64,000 nucleotides of DNA, taken from positions 186,001 to 250,000 of the forward strand of contig NZ_CP158297.1 in the NCBI RefSeq assembly GCF_040256395.1. The letters are read 5' to 3'. The translations under genes were made by a program, and so were the position numbers. Positions 62,131 through 64,000 of this stretch are shown here, in pieces (position 1 is the stretch's first letter; every line of letters begins with the position of its first letter). The notes below the pieces were generated by a model. It searched no databases. It saw nothing but the letters and a program-made list of their open reading frames with translations, and was not told the origin of the DNA. This DNA comes from Deinococcus sonorensis KR-87 (GTDB lineage: Bacteria; Deinococcota; Deinococci; Deinococcales; Deinococcaceae).

Positions 62131-63114
62131 CTACGCGTCATGACCGGTCCCGTGGTGGGGGTCCAGATGCATCCGCTGCTGGTCCGCGGCGGAACGGAAC
62201 AGCGCGTCCAGCACCTGGGCCTGTCGCAGCGAGTGCGTCAGGGTCAGGGCCAGGGGCGCCTCGCCCTGCGCGGCGGCGGCGAAATGACGCACCATCCGCT
62301 CGTACGGGTTGACCGCGGCGAAGTGTTCGAGATGGTCGCCGACCGTCACGGTGGTCGGGCTGTTGATGCTGGAGAACGGGCGGGCCATGACCACGCGGGC
62401 CGCGCTGCCGGTGACGCTCAGCTGCTGGAACGGGGCGGCCTTCAGGCTGCAGGTGAGGGTGGCGGCCACGTCGCCCTGCAGGCCCAGCAGGCCGGTCGTG
62501 GTGACGTCTACCTCACCGAGGCGCGTCTGCTGGGCGTCCGCCCACACGGCCGGTCGGTCGAGCAGGAGCAGCAGGGCGCTGACTGCGTAGCACCCCAGGT
62601 CGAAGAGCGCCCCGCCGCCGTGCGCGCGGCTCCAGCGGAAGTCGTCGTCCTTGGCGAAGGTGGACAGGAACACGGCGCTGGCGGCCCGCAGATCGCCCAG
62701 CTGTCCGGACGTCACGACGTCCCGGACGTAATCGAACTGCGGGTGAAACGGGTGGATGAACGCCTCCATGACCTGGCGCTGCGTGCGCTGCTGAACAGCC
62801 AGCAGCTGGGCCACCTCCTGCGCGTTCATCGCGAGCGGCTTCTCGCACAGCACGTGTTTTCCCGCTTCGAGCGCCCGGATGCTCCACGGCACGTGCGCGT
62901 CGGTGGTCAGCGCGACGTACACCACGTCGATGTCCGGCGCGTCCACCAGCGCCTGGTAGTCCGGTTCGGTCCGGTCGAAGCCTTCGGCGTGCGCGTAGAC
63001 TGCGGCCCGCTCGGTGTCGCGGGCCGCCACGGCGCGCAGCGTTTCCCCGGCGGCGCGCATGGCGGGCGCCAGGGTCCGGCCGATCTGGGACGCCCCCAGG
63101 AAGCCCCACCTCAC
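62131..63114 (-). CDS. Gfo/Idh/MocA-family oxidoreductase
   Basis: A 327-residue dehydrogenase. The N-terminal Rossmann fold carries GFLGASQIGRTLAPAM and YVALTTDAHVPWSIRALEAGKHVLCEKPLAMN, with the EKP motif of the family. The C-terminal domain has EAFIHPFHPQF and GGGALFDLGCYAVSAL. It acts on a sugar or inositol-like substrate with NAD(P). Start: GTG 63114 with GGGAGC upstream; a longer frame continues into the permease gene but has no ribosome site. Neighbours are a DppC-type permease and a ROK kinase. Confidence 0.88.
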   Translation of the reverse strand: MRWGFLGASQIGRTLAPAMRAAGETLRAVAARDTERAAVYAHAEGFDRTEPDYQALVDAPDIDVVYVALTTDAHVPWSIRALEAGKHVLCEKPLAMNAQEVAQLLAVQQRTQRQVMEAFIHPFHPQFDYVRDVVTSGQLGDLRAASAVFLSTFAKDDDFRWSRAHGGGALFDLGCYAVSALLLLLDRPAVWADAQQTRLGEVDVTTTGLLGLQGDVAATLTCSLKAAPFQQLSVTGSAARVVMARPFSSINSPTTVTVGDHLEHFAAVNPYERMVRHFAAAAQGEAPLALTLTHSLRQAQVLDALFRSAADQQRMHLDPHHGTGHDA

Positions 63115-63130
63115 CGGGCGCTCCCTGGGC

Positions 63131-63991
63131 TCACAGCCGCCCCCGGAACCGCGGGTCCAGACGGTCACGCAGGCCGTCGCCCAGCAGGTTGAGGCCCAGC
63201 ACCGCGAAGGTGATGGCCAGCCCGGGGAACAGCGACAGGTGCGTCGCCACGCCGAGGTAATTGCGGCCCTCACTCATCATGGCGCCCCATTCGGCCGCCG
63301 GTGGCTGGACGCCCAGGCCCAGGAAGCTCAGGCCGGCGGCGGACAGGATCACCTCGCCGGCCGTCAGCGTCGCCTGCACCAGGATCGGGGCCAGGGCGTT
63401 GCGCAGGATGTGCGCGAACATGATCCGCGGGACGCTGGCGCCGAGCGAGAGGGCCGCTTCGGTGTACTGCAGTTCCTTCAACGACAGGGTCAGGCTGCGG
63501 GTTAGCCGGATATAGCCGGGAATCGCGAACACCGAGATGGCGATCAGCATGTTGATCAGGCTGGGCCCCAGCAGGCTGACGATCAGGATCGCCAGCACAA
63601 TGCCCGGGAAGGCGTACAGCACGTCGGCGCACCACGTGATCGCCTGATCCACCGCGCCCCCGAAGTACCCGGCCACCACCCCCAGCGGCAGGCCGATCGC
63701 CAGCGCCAGGCTGACGCTCAGCGCCACTTCCAGCAGCGAGATGCGGGCGCCGTACACCACCCGGGTCAGCAGGTCGCGGCCGAACTCGTCGGTGCCGAAC
63801 AGGTGCGCGGCGGACGGCAGCTGCAGGGCGTCGCCCAGGTTCTGCAGGTACGGATCGTAGGGGGTCAGCAGCGGCGCGGCGAGGCCCAGCAGCAGGACCA
63901 CCAGGGTCATCACGGCCCCGATCGCCAGGTTCGGGTACCGCAGCAGCCTCAGCCGGCGGGGCGGCGACGCTCTCGTAGCAGCGCGTGTCAT
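63131..63991 (-). CDS. ABC transporter permease, DppC/OppC type
   Basis: A 286-residue permease with six helices. The N-terminal OppC-type cytoplasmic stretch leads to AIGAVMTLVVLLLGLAAPLLTPYDP and LFGTDEFGRDLLTRVVYGARISL, and the EAA loop reads LKELQYTEAALSLGASVPRIMFAHILRN. C-terminal LNLLGDGLRDRLDPRFRGRL is diagnostic for the family. Such permeases import peptides, opines or oligosaccharides; here the adjacent sugar enzymes point to a carbohydrate. The DppB partner and ATPase genes would lie to the right, beyond the window. Confidence 0.92.
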   Translation of the reverse strand: MTRAATRASPPRRLRLLRYPNLAIGAVMTLVVLLLGLAAPLLTPYDPYLQNLGDALQLPSAAHLFGTDEFGRDLLTRVVYGARISLLEVALSVSLALAIGLPLGVVAGYFGGAVDQAITWCADVLYAFPGIVLAILIVSLLGPSLINMLIAISVFAIPGYIRLTRSLTLSLKELQYTEAALSLGASVPRIMFAHILRNALAPILVQATLTAGEVILSAAGLSFLGLGVQPPAAEWGAMMSEGRNYLGVATHLSLFPGLAITFAVLGLNLLGDGLRDRLDPRFRGRL

Positions 63992-64000
63992 GGGTGTGGT

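Overview
The window is GC-rich DNA (third codon positions are overwhelmingly G or C in real genes) from a bacterium that looks like a Deinococcus or close relative. The reasons are the gene families present (BTAD/SARP-type regulator, GGDEF/HD-GYP protein with PAS domains, YfaT-YfaS macroglobulin pair, paired YdcZ transporters, many secreted proteins of unknown function) and several genes whose -10 box lies only 5-8 bases before the start codon, as in leaderless transcripts. The assignment is an inference. Long gene-poor stretches, truncated regulators and duplicated gene remnants suggest an accessory replicon or a decaying part of a chromosome. No complete insertion sequence, rRNA, tRNA or CRISPR array was seen.

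Layout. 0.8-12.2 kb (+): a ROK-family repressor followed by a carbohydrate operon: ABC solute-binding protein, two MalF/MalG-type permeases, a GH78 alpha-L-rhamnosidase (with an apparent frameshift near its 5' end), a GH3 beta-glucosidase with PA14 insert, and a GH43 enzyme resembling exo-1,3-galactanases. The last five genes overlap by 4 nt or are tightly spaced. A 17-bp motif shared by the repressor and operon promoters is a candidate ROK operator. 13-15.5 kb: a small membrane protein (-) and a NarL-type two-component pair (+). 16-21.9 kb (+): DUF1175 (YfaT) protein, thioester alpha-2-macroglobulin (YfaS) and a secreted HExxH peptidase-like protein. 22.4-25.5 kb (-): a truncated LacI regulator and a TPR/glycosidase-like secreted protein. 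25.8-27.7 kb (+): a PAS/HD-GYP/LOV-like PAS/GGDEF protein. 28.3-31 kb (-): a PQQ dehydrogenase with N-terminal cytochrome c domain and a small exported partner. 31.3-37.3 kb (-): a complete YtfQRT-YjfF-like (galactofuranose-type) sugar ABC transporter plus a LacI-type sensor without a recognisable DNA-binding domain.

38-56 kb: mostly secreted proteins or lipoproteins of unknown function around a BTAD/SARP-type ATPase regulator at 42.05-44.1 kb. Five start regions here carry TGTCAYC-like heptamers. At four of them the heptamers repeat at exactly 11-bp intervals, and at all five they end exactly 10 bp before a TA(C/G)NGT -10 box. This is the arrangement used by SARP activators, so the regulator and these genes may form one previously undescribed regulon. 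Two targets are paralogues of each other. A further gene at 55.4 kb has a broken copy at 38.2 kb. Two long perfect palindromes (36 nt and 50 nt) also lie in this part.

56.4-64 kb: methyltransferase (-), LysR regulator (+), L-asparaginase (+), PspC-like protein (+), and a sugar-catabolic cluster on the minus strand (DppC-type permease, Gfo/Idh/MocA oxidoreductase, ROK sugar kinase, SDR) that continues past the right edge.

The genes fit a saprophyte using plant or microbial polysaccharides: rhamnose- and galactose-containing side chains would be cut by GH78/GH3/GH43, and products imported by the two or three sugar transporters.
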